In this document: positions 54,739 through 64,000 of the stretch, piece after piece | Layout of the letters: every line of letters begins with the position of its first letter | How positions within the stretch are numbered: position 1 is the stretch's first letter | Translations under genes and position numbers: made by a program | The notes under the pieces: generated by a model | What the model was told of the DNA's origin: nothing | The model's database searches: none | What the model saw: the letters and a program-made list of their open reading frames with translations, nothing else | Assembly (NCBI RefSeq): GCF_005222485.1 | Contig: NZ_CP029078.1 | Location: 2,756,001 to 2,820,000 of the forward strand | Reading direction: 5' to 3' | Length of the DNA stretch: 64,000 nucleotides | DNA from: Streptomyces griseoviridis | GTDB lineage: Bacteria; Actinomycetota; Actinomycetes; Streptomycetales; Streptomycetaceae

Positions 54739-54926
54739 GGATGCCTTCCGCTGTGTCGGCCCAACGGGCCGGTTCACGGTCCGGGTTGCCCCAAAGCCGC
54801 CGTCCAAACGGTCACGGAATCCCCCCACTTCCTCCGCCACCGGCGCGACCTGCGCCGTCACCCCCGAACTCGCCCTTCACGCACGGCCGTTGCGGCGGTC
54901 CCCTCGACCGGTTCGGCGCGGCAGGT

Positions 54927-57059
<2,133 letters not shown>

Positions 57060-57187
57060 TTATGGCCTGTCGAGTCCCGTTCGGACCCGCCCGGAACCAG
57101 GCATTCCGGGGCTTCGGTGAGACGAGGTGAAGGAGATCCGCATAATCTCTGGAGATCGCGTGGGGGCGCGAGGGGAGGGAAGAACAA

Positions 57188-58702
57188 GTGACTGTCTCGA
57201 GAGACCGCCTGTGCCCGGAGTGCGGCACACCCAGAACACCGGACGGCTCCCCGTCCTGCGCCTGCAACCGGCGCGCGGCGGACGCCCTGCGCGACGCCCG
57301 CGAGGCGGAGGCGGCAGCGGCGGAGGACTTCAACCCGATGCGCATCAGGCCCTACGTGGCCCTGGGCACGGGGGCGGGAACGACACCGGCGCCGACGGCA
57401 CCGGACACCACGGATGAGGCGCCGCGTGGTCAGGCCGCCTCGGAGGCCCCGGAGGGGCCGGACGAACGGCATCCGGTCGCCGGCGACGGGAGCGCGGGCG
57501 AGCCCGGGACGCTGGTCCCGTCCGGCCCGACGGCCCAGGCGGCTTCGGCGAAACCGGACGCGAACCCGGACCCGGACGCGGACCCGAACCCGGACGCGGG
57601 AGCGCAGACGGCGGGAGCGACGGCCGCGTCGGGAGCACCGGGAACGCCCGGAGCACCGGCGGCCTCGATCGCCCCGGCCGCACCAGGGGCACCATGCGTA
57701 TCAGGAACACAAGTGGCACCAGGAGCACCCGGAGCACCCGGAGCACCAGAAGCCTCCGCAGCCCCCAGGAGTGCCGCTCAGGGCGCCGCTCAAGACACCG
57801 CGGGCCGGTCAGCGGAGCAGCCCGCCCCGGACGCCTCGGAGGAGGCCACGCCCGCGCCTCGTTCCGACGAGACGATGGCCCTACGCGTCGTGCCGGCCGC
57901 ACCCGCACCCGCACCCGCACCCGCACCCGCACCCGGTCAAGCGACGCCCCCGGCGCCCGAATCCGAGCCCGCGCCCGCCCTCACCGAGGAAACGCTGACC
58001 CTGGGCACCGTCCCGGCGTCCGCCCGTATCCGCGCCCCCCACGTCGTCGACGCGCTCGATCCGCTCGGCTCTGTCGACGCCGCCGGGTCGGGCCCTGCGC
58101 GGCGTGGGCGGCGCGGGCGGGCCGTGCTGTTCGGGGCCGGTGGCGCCGTCGTCGCGGTGGTGGCGGCGAGCCTGGCCGTCGGTGTGCTGTCGTACGAGTC
58201 CCCGACCCGGGACGACTCACGGGCGGACGGTGTCCGGGCCGGTGTCCCCGACCGGGAGTCCGAGCCCGCGTCGAAGGCGCCGTCGGCGTCGGCCGCGGCC
58301 ACCCGGCCGGTCGCCGTGCCGTCGCGCCCGGCGGCCGGTGCCACCCCGTCCGGGCCGCCGTCGGCGTCCCCGTCGGCGGCGAGCCCGACGCCGAGCGCCT
58401 CGGCGTCGGTGGAGCCGAGCGGGACGCCGTCCGACCCGGTGACGGTCGAGGAGCCGGTCGAGCCGACCCCGACCGCCGCCGCGGTGCTGCGCCGTGGCGA
58501 CCAGGGCGCCGAGGTCACCGAACTACAGCTCAGACTGCGCCAGTTGAACCTGTACGTCGGTGATGTCGACGGCAGGTACGGGCGGCGGGTCGAGGCCGCT
58601 GTCCGTGGCTACCAATGGGCCAGGGGCGTCCAGGAGGACGGTCCAGGCGTGTACGGCGCGGCGACGCGGCAGCGACTGGAGGCGGAGACGTCGGCGCCGT
58701 GA
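57188..58702 (+). CDS. Zinc-ribbon, single-span protein with extracellular peptidoglycan-binding domain
   Basis: 504 aa from GTG 57188 (GAGGGGAGGG upstream). Short N-terminal zinc-ribbon (LCPECGTPR... CACN), a long Ala/Pro/Gly disordered cytoplasmic region with GAPGAPGAP and APAPAPAPA repeats, a membrane helix (AVLFGAGGAVVAVVAASLAV at about 315), a Ser/Pro stalk and a C-terminal PG_binding_1 domain (VLRRGDQGAEVTELQLRLRQLNLYVGDVDGRYG). It tethers the membrane to the wall. The zinc-ribbon may contact a cytoplasmic partner. Function unknown. Confidence 0.82.
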   Translation: MTVSRDRLCPECGTPRTPDGSPSCACNRRAADALRDAREAEAAAAEDFNPMRIRPYVALGTGAGTTPAPTAPDTTDEAPRGQAASEAPEGPDERHPVAGDGSAGEPGTLVPSGPTAQAASAKPDANPDPDADPNPDAGAQTAGATAASGAPGTPGAPAASIAPAAPGAPCVSGTQVAPGAPGAPGAPEASAAPRSAAQGAAQDTAGRSAEQPAPDASEEATPAPRSDETMALRVVPAAPAPAPAPAPAPGQATPPAPESEPAPALTEETLTLGTVPASARIRAPHVVDALDPLGSVDAAGSGPARRGRRGRAVLFGAGGAVVAVVAASLAVGVLSYESPTRDDSRADGVRAGVPDRESEPASKAPSASAAATRPVAVPSRPAAGATPSGPPSASPSAASPTPSASASVEPSGTPSDPVTVEEPVEPTPTAAAVLRRGDQGAEVTELQLRLRQLNLYVGDVDGRYGRRVEAAVRGYQWARGVQEDGPGVYGAATRQRLEAETSAP

Positions 58703-58717
58703 GGCCGGCCGGAGCGG

Positions 58718-59386
58718 TCATCCGATGGAGAGCCGCAGCCCCGCCTCGCCCGCGCTGTCGACCCGCACCTGGGTGAGGTCCCGCACCACCACGTCGGGGT
58801 CGTGGAAGTCGGCACGGGGGCCGACGCCCACCACGCGCATCCCGGCGGCGCGGCCCGCGGCGATACCGGCGGCGGAGTCCTCGAAGACCACGCAGTCCGC
58901 GGGGTCGATGCCCAGTTCCGCCGCGGCCTTGAGGAAGCCCTCGGGGTCGGGCTTGCTGGCGCCGACGGACTCCGCGGTGACCCGGAGGTCGGGCAGCGGC
59001 AGCCCCGCCGCGGTCATCCGGGCGGTGGAGAGCGCGACGTCGGCCGAGGTCACCAGGGCGTGCGGGAGGCCGGCGAGGGAGGCGAGGAACTCCGGGGCGC
59101 CGGGGACCGGCACGACACCGTCCAGGTCGGCGGTCTCCTCGGCGAGCATCCGCGCGTTGTCCGCGTGGTTGTGCGCCATGGGCCGGTCGGGCAGCAGCAG
59201 GGCCATCGACGCGTACCCCTGGCGTCCGTGCACCACCCTCATGACCTCGTCCGCGTCGAGCCCGTGCCGGTCGGCCCAGCGGCGCCAGCAGCGCTCGACG
59301 ACGGCGTCGGAGTTCACGAGGGTGCCGTCCATGTCGAGCAGGAGGGCGCGGGCGGTGAGGACGGTGGGCACGGTGGTGGCCGTCAT
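58718..59386 (-). CDS. HAD-family phosphatase
   Basis: 222 aa from ATG 59386 (GGAGC upstream). Motif I LLLDMDGTLVNSD with the nucleophile Asp, motif II LVTSAD, motif III Lys in ASKPDPEGF, motif IV VVFEDSAAGIAAG. Cap region between motifs I and II (WRRWADRHGLDADEVMRVVHGRQG) is that of sugar-phosphate phosphatases such as YfbT/glycerol-phosphatase types. Substrate not predictable in detail. Confidence 0.92.
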   Translation of the reverse strand: MTATTVPTVLTARALLLDMDGTLVNSDAVVERCWRRWADRHGLDADEVMRVVHGRQGYASMALLLPDRPMAHNHADNARMLAEETADLDGVVPVPGAPEFLASLAGLPHALVTSADVALSTARMTAAGLPLPDLRVTAESVGASKPDPEGFLKAAAELGIDPADCVVFEDSAAGIAAGRAAGMRVVGVGPRADFHDPDVVVRDLTQVRVDSAGEAGLRLSIG

Positions 59387-59871
59387 CGGCAGCTCCAAGG
59401 CGCGGGGCGGGGGCCGGGGCGTACGGGTCGCGCCCCGCGGGACCAAGGCGGCCCCGCCCGCCGGTCAGGGAGAACGAGCGGGAGCCACTTTGTTTCTCCA
59501 CGGTACAAAATGAACCCCCTTTCCGCCAGTGGGGGCCGCGAGAGTTCATCGGACGTTCAGGCCGCAAGCCGCCGCGTTCCCGCGCGCACCGCCGCGGCGT
59601 TCCCACCCACACCGCCGCCGGGTTCCCGCGCACACCGCCCTCACATCACCCCCGCGCCCCCGCGCACCACCCCCGCGTTCCCGCGCACACCGCCTCCCCG
59701 ACTCCCACCCCCGGCGCTCCCCCGCCCCCCCTCGTGAAAGTTCGCCCCCGCACCTTGCCCTGTCATGTGCACGTCACTAACTTCTAACCGCACGCACACC
59801 CCACGGCAATACGGCACCGCGAGCATTCCTTCGCTCGCACCCCAACGCCCCCACATCCCCAGGGAGTTCGC
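59387..59871. other. Intergenic region with repeats and the nuclease promoter
   Basis: No gene. AT-rich TTTGTTTCTCCACGGTACAAAATG around 59490-59512 may hold the HAD-gene or other promoter. From about 59575 to 59705 GTTCCCGCGCACACCGCC-like units repeat four times with decay. AACTTCTAACC at 59778 and GTGCACGTCAC at 59766 lie upstream of the nuclease start. Confidence 0.4.
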
Positions 59872-60516
59872 ATGCCGAAGTTCTACGCGCGTCGACGGCT
59901 GAGCATAGTGGCGGCCCTCACCGGGCTCATAGCCTCCGTCGGACTCCTCAACGGTCCGACCGCGTCCGCCGCCCTCCCGACCCCGGTCAGCGCGGCCACC
60001 GCCCGCAGCTACCTCTCCCAGCTCACCGTGGCCACCGAGAACCGCACCGGCTACGACCGGGACCTCTTCCCGACCTGGATCACCATCAGCGGCACCTGCA
60101 ACACCCGCGAGTACGTCATCAAGCGGGACGGCGACAACGTCGTCGTCAACTCCGCCTGCACCGCGACCAGCGGCAGCTGGTACTCCGTCTACGACGGCGT
60201 CACCTGGACCGCCGCCTCCAGCCTCGACATCGACCACGTGGTGCCGCTCGCCGAGGCGTGGGACTCCGGCGCGAGCGGCTGGACCACCGCCCAGCGGCAG
60301 GCGTTCGCCAACGACGTCACCCGGCCCCAGCTGGTCCCGGTCACCGCGAGCGTCAACCGGTCCAAGGGCGACAAGGACCCGGGCGAGTGGGTGCCCCCGC
60401 TGACGTCCTACCGCTGCACCTACGTCCGCGCCTGGGTCCAGGTGAAGTACTACTACGACCTCTCCGTCGACTCCGCCGAGAAGAGCGCCCTCACCAGCTA
60501 CCTCGCGAGCTGCTGA
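59872..60516 (+). CDS. Secreted HNH-type nuclease (DUF1524/GmrSD C-terminal-like)
   Basis: 214 aa. Signal peptide (RRLSIVAALTGLIASVGLLNGPTASA). The nuclease core is SSLDIDHVVPLAEAWDSGASG (the His-containing beta-beta-alpha metal motif), then NDVTRPQLVPVTASVNRSKGDKDPGEWVPP with the Asn and later Lys/Asp. Four Cys in the mature protein (SGTCNTREY, NSACTAT, YRCTY, LASC) suggest disulfides. An exported nonspecific nuclease, likely for nutrient DNA or competition. Confidence 0.9.
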   Translation: MPKFYARRRLSIVAALTGLIASVGLLNGPTASAALPTPVSAATARSYLSQLTVATENRTGYDRDLFPTWITISGTCNTREYVIKRDGDNVVVNSACTATSGSWYSVYDGVTWTAASSLDIDHVVPLAEAWDSGASGWTTAQRQAFANDVTRPQLVPVTASVNRSKGDKDPGEWVPPLTSYRCTYVRAWVQVKYYYDLSVDSAEKSALTSYLASC

Positions 60517-60654
60517 CCCGCCCGCCCGGCAGCCGGTGCGGCCGCCCGCGCCGGCCCGCCGCACCGGCCGGTCCCGGATTCCGGCCCTGAACCTCCCCAC
60601 CCGGCGCCCGCGTTCCGTACCGTACGGGGCGACGGAGAGGGTGGGTGACGACAC

Positions 60655-62289
60655 ATGGCCGAACTGCGCCTTGGTCCCCTGTTGAGGTACGCGGACGGCT
60701 CGTCGGCGACCGTCTGGGTCGAGACGAGCCGCCCGTGCGCCGCCGAGGTGCGCTGCGCCGACGGCACCCGGGCCGGCACCCGCACCTTCCAAGTCGCGGG
60801 CCATCACTACGCGTTGGTCGCCGTCGAGGGGCTGACCCCGGGGACCACGACCGCCTACGAGGTGTTCCTCGACGGCGTCCGCGCCTGGCCGCCGCCCGAC
60901 TCCCGCTTCCCGCCCTCGGTGATCCGCACCGGACGCGACGACGACGCCGTCAGGGTCGCCTTCGGGTCCTGCCGCTGGGCCGCGCCGCCGTCCGACGAAC
61001 CCGACCCGGTCGGACCCGACGCGCTGGACTCCCTCGCCTCCCGCATCGCCGCCGCCCCCGAGGGCGAACGCCCGGACGTCCTCGTCCTGTTGGGCGACCA
61101 GGTGTACGCCGACGAGACCTCCGACGCCACCCGCCGCTGGCTGGCCGCCCGCCGCGACCTCGGCGAACCACCGGGCGGCGAGGTGGCGGACTACGAGGAG
61201 TACACCCGCCTCTACCACGAGTCCTGGCTCGACCCGGAGATCCGCTGGCTGCTGTCGACCGTGCCGAGCTGCATGATCTTCGACGACCATGATCTCGTCG
61301 ACGACTGGAACACCTCCGCCGCCTGGCTCGCCGACATGCGGGCCACCGACTGGTGGCAGGAGCGGCTGCTGAGCGGTCTGATGTCGTACTGGGTCCACCA
61401 GCACCTGGGCAACCTCACCCCGGCCGCGCTCGCCGCCGACCCCCTCTACGCCGCCGTCCGCGCGGTCCCCGACGGCACCGACGCGCTGCGCGCCTTCGCC
61501 CAGGCGGCGGACGCCGACCCGACCTCGGCGCACTGGAGCTACCGGCGCGACTTCGGCCGGGTCAGGCTGCTGATGGCGGACTCCCGCGCGGCCCGCGTCC
61601 TCGACGAGCAGAACCGCGCCATGCTGCACCCCGGCGAGTTCGCCTGGCTGCGCGAACAGGCCCTCGACGCGCCGGGGTCCTACGACCACCTGCTGATCGG
61701 CACCTCGCTGCCCTGGCTGCTGCCGCACCTGGTGCACGACGCCGAGCGGTGGGACGCGGCGCTCTGCCGGGGCGAACGCGGGCCGCGCTGGGCACGGTTC
61801 GGGGAACGGCTGCGGCGCACCGCCGACCTGGAGCACTGGGCGGCCTTCCCCGAGTCGTTCGAGGAGCTGGCCGCGCTGCTCGCCGAGGCCGGTTCGGGTC
61901 CGCGGGCACCGGCGACGGTGCTGGTGCTCTCCGGGGACGTGCACCACGCGTACGTGGCCGAGCCGCGCTGGCCCGACGGCACCCCCGCCCCCGACGCCCG
62001 GGTCCTGCAACTGACCTGCTCACCCGTCCACAACTCCGTCCCCGGCTGGGTCAAGGTCGGTTTCCGGTTCGGCTGGAGCCGGGTGGCGAGGGCGCTGGGC
62101 CGACGGCTGGCCCGGCACGGCCGCTGCCCCCGGCCGGGGGTGAGCTGGCGCAGGACGGGCGGGCCGTGGTTCGGCAACCAGCTCATGACGCTCACGGTGC
62201 GGGGGCGCTCGGCGAGGCTGCGCCTGGAACGGGCGCGGGACGACGGCACCCTCACGACCGTGGAGGAGTCCGCCCTGACCACGACCTGA
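60655..62289 (+). CDS. PhoD-like alkaline phosphatase family protein
   Basis: 544 aa from ATG 60655. N-terminal fibronectin-like domain (LRYADGSSATVWVETSR... VEGLTPGTTTAYEVFLDG), then a metallophosphatase: VAFGSCRW, LLGDQVYADE, CMIFDDHDLVDDWN, VLVLSGDVHHAYVAEP. Those hold the metal-binding Asp, Asn and His residues of PhoD-type enzymes. No signal or Tat peptide is present, unlike classic PhoD, so it is probably cytoplasmic and its substrate is uncertain. Confidence 0.9.
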   Translation: MAELRLGPLLRYADGSSATVWVETSRPCAAEVRCADGTRAGTRTFQVAGHHYALVAVEGLTPGTTTAYEVFLDGVRAWPPPDSRFPPSVIRTGRDDDAVRVAFGSCRWAAPPSDEPDPVGPDALDSLASRIAAAPEGERPDVLVLLGDQVYADETSDATRRWLAARRDLGEPPGGEVADYEEYTRLYHESWLDPEIRWLLSTVPSCMIFDDHDLVDDWNTSAAWLADMRATDWWQERLLSGLMSYWVHQHLGNLTPAALAADPLYAAVRAVPDGTDALRAFAQAADADPTSAHWSYRRDFGRVRLLMADSRAARVLDEQNRAMLHPGEFAWLREQALDAPGSYDHLLIGTSLPWLLPHLVHDAERWDAALCRGERGPRWARFGERLRRTADLEHWAAFPESFEELAALLAEAGSGPRAPATVLVLSGDVHHAYVAEPRWPDGTPAPDARVLQLTCSPVHNSVPGWVKVGFRFGWSRVARALGRRLARHGRCPRPGVSWRRTGGPWFGNQLMTLTVRGRSARLRLERARDDGTLTTVEESALTTT

Positions 62290-62415
62290 GGGGCGGCTCT
62301 CCTGATCGGGGTCCGCGTTGGCTTCTGCGGAGGCTGACGGCATGATGATGCGGACCGTCCGCTTCCGTCGGGCGTTTTCCCCTGCCGCGCCCCCACATGC
62401 CCGGGAGTCACCGTT

Positions 62416-64000
62416 TTGTCTGCACCGACCGCGGATCAGGCCCCCGTCTCCGTCGCCCTGGTCGGCGCCGGGCCGCGCGGCACCAGCGTGCTGGAGCGCC
62501 TGTGCGCCTCCGCGCCCGAACTGCTCGCTCCCGGTCGGCGGTTGACGGTCCACGTGGTCGACCCCGCGCCGCCGGGCGCGGGCCGGGTGTGGCGCCCGCA
62601 GCAGTCGCCCGAGCTGCTGATGAACACCGTGGCCTGCCAGGTGACCCTGTTCACCGACGACAGCGTGGACTGCTCGGGCCCCGTCCTGCCAGGACCGAGC
62701 CTCTACGAGTGGGCGGCGGGCGAACTGGGCCCCGACGAGTACCCGACCCGGGCGCTCTACGGCCGGTACCTGGAGTGGGTGTTCGCGCGGGTGGTGCGGC
62801 AGGCCCCGCCGTCGGTCCGGGTGGTCACGCACCGGGCCCGCGCGGTCCGCCTCGACGACGCCGACACCGCGGCCGAGGGCACCGCCACGGCCGGGGCCGA
62901 CGGCGGGGACGGCCGCGGAGCGGCCGGGGGCCAGACGCTGACGCTGGACGACGGGCTGGTGCTGACCGGTCTGGCCGCCGTGGTCCTCGCGCAGGGCCAT
63001 CTGCCGGTCGTGCCGGACGCGGAGGGGGTCAGGCTGGCCGGGTACGCCGAGCGGCACGGGCTGCGCCATCTGGCGCCCGCCAACCCGGCCGACCTCGACC
63101 TCGATGACGTACCGCCGGGCGAGCCGGTGCTGTTGCGCGGCCTCGGCCTCAACTTCTTCGACCACACCGCCCTGTTGACGACCGGCAGAGGCGGCCGCTT
63201 CGTCCCCGGCCCCGGCGGGCTGCGCTACCTGCCGTCCGGCCGGGAGCCGCGCCTGTACGCCGGGTCCCGGCGCGGCGTCCCCTACCAGGCGCGCGGCGAC
63301 AACGCCAAGGGCCCCTACGGGCGGCACACCCCGCTGGTCCTCACCCCCGAGGTGATCGCGGGCCTGCGCAAGCGGGCCGACTCCGGTGAGGCGCCCGACT
63401 TCCGCGCGGAGATATGGCCGTTGGTGGCCAAGGAGGTCGAGACGGTCTACTACACGACCCTGACCCGCCGCCCCGACCTCGCGGACCGCTACCTCGCCGT
63501 CCCGCACGGCGACCCTCAAGAGGCCCTGTTCCTCGACGAGTTCGGGGTGGCGCGGGCCGACCGCTGGGACTGGGACCTGGTCTCCCGCCCGTACGCGCGA
63601 CGGGAGTTCGCCGATCCCGGGCAGTGGCGGGCGTGGCTGCTCGCGCATCTGCGCGCGGACGCGGCCGAGGCCGCCCTCGGCAACCTGGACGGTCCCGTGA
63701 AGGCCGCCCTCGACGTGCTGCGCGACCTGCGCAACGAGATACGCCTCGTGGTCGACCACGGCGGCCTCACCGGCGTCTCCCGCCGCGACCACCTGGACCG
63801 CTGGTACACCCCGCTCAACGCGTTCCTGTCCATCGGGCCGCCCCGGCGCAGGACCGAGGAGCTGACCGCGCTCCTCGAAGCGGGCGTGATGGAGGTGCTC
63901 GGCCCGCGCCTGGAGGTGCGGGAGGAGGACGGCGCCTGGCTGGCCCGCTCCCTGGAGGTGCCCGGCTCCGAGGTCCGCGTGACCACCCTGATAGAGGCCC
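62416..64000 (+). CDS. FAD/NAD(P)-binding protein, 3' end beyond the window
   Basis: 528 codons are present from TTG 62416 (GGGAG eight bases upstream). Rossmann motif VALVGAGPRGTSVLERL near the N-terminus, then PPGAGRVWRPQQSPELLMNTVACQVTLF, ALYGRYLEWVF and GLGLNFFDHTALLTTGRGG. This is the NAD_binding_9 type (FAD-NAD(P)-binding, HpyO-like) often found in Actinobacteria and sometimes in siderophore or nonribosomal clusters. Catalytic role unknown. The frame is open at the right edge. Confidence 0.85.
   Translation, partial: MSAPTADQAPVSVALVGAGPRGTSVLERLCASAPELLAPGRRLTVHVVDPAPPGAGRVWRPQQSPELLMNTVACQVTLFTDDSVDCSGPVLPGPSLYEWAAGELGPDEYPTRALYGRYLEWVFARVVRQAPPSVRVVTHRARAVRLDDADTAAEGTATAGADGGDGRGAAGGQTLTLDDGLVLTGLAAVVLAQGHLPVVPDAEGVRLAGYAERHGLRHLAPANPADLDLDDVPPGEPVLLRGLGLNFFDHTALLTTGRGGRFVPGPGGLRYLPSGREPRLYAGSRRGVPYQARGDNAKGPYGRHTPLVLTPEVIAGLRKRADSGEAPDFRAEIWPLVAKEVETVYYTTLTRRPDLADRYLAVPHGDPQEALFLDEFGVARADRWDWDLVSRPYARREFADPGQWRAWLLAHLRADAAEAALGNLDGPVKAALDVLRDLRNEIRLVVDHGGLTGVSRRDHLDRWYTPLNAFLSIGPPRRRTEELTALLEAGVMEVLGPRLEVREEDGAWLARSLEVPGSEVRVTTLIEA

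Overview
The window is high-GC actinobacterial DNA and almost certainly a Streptomyces chromosome. Evidence: third codon positions are nearly all G/C, GTG and TTG starts are common, GTGA/ATGA stop-start overlaps are frequent, some genes look leaderless, and the content is typical (DHA2 exporters, XRE/DUF5753 regulator, LuxR-type response regulator, GH54 arabinofuranosidase, GT87/PAP2 fusion). I found no rRNA, tRNA or CRISPR array.

Layout. 1-1336: 3' end of a steroid-type acyl-CoA block (partial zinc alcohol dehydrogenase and a MaoC hydratase) with operators. 1400-5724: a two-component system whose kinase carries an in-frame stop and which is split by a secreted arabinofuranosidase. 5757-13504: two DHA2 exporters, a secreted protein, a methyltransferase, an amidase and a membrane protein. 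13603-24522: a rearranged polymorphic-toxin island. 24708-31335: an alpha/beta hydrolase, an F420-type oxidoreductase, small envelope proteins and a three-gene glycosyltransferase operon. 31390-35126: a KstR-like regulator, ferredoxin, aldehyde dehydrogenase and a metallo-beta-lactamase-fold protein. 35520-41105: a five-gene ECF-transporter operon. 41412-46241: a lytic transglycosylase, a DUF1275 protein, a CYP125-like P450 and a FadA5-like thiolase divergent from it, and a DUF5753 regulator. 46366-64000: envelope and transport genes, nucleases and hydrolases, ending in a partial FAD/NAD(P)-binding protein.

Two stories stand out. First, genes resembling the mycobacterial cholesterol (KstR) regulon are scattered over 44 kb: an Rv3538-like hydratase, an Rv3520c-like LLM oxidoreductase, ferredoxin plus aldehyde dehydrogenase, CYP125, FadA5 and KstR itself. 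Four intergenic regions carry a KstR-type site (TnnAACnnGTTnnA, exact or with one mismatch). Five promoters carry a second palindrome, CTGACG-N3-CRTCAG. The two motifs together suggest a dispersed regulon with two layers of control.

Second, the toxin island holds one RHS/HINT protein with a nuclease-like toxin and immunity gene, followed by at least two silent toxin modules. Each silent module begins with the same last 18 residues of the HINT domain. They are separated by remnants of an integrative element (tyrosine integrase, DUF7848-like, XRE-phospholipase D, NUDIX). The NUDIX 3' end is repeated three times and the integrase 3' end twice. This looks like toxin-tip diversification that uses mobile-element debris as spacers and recombination substrate.
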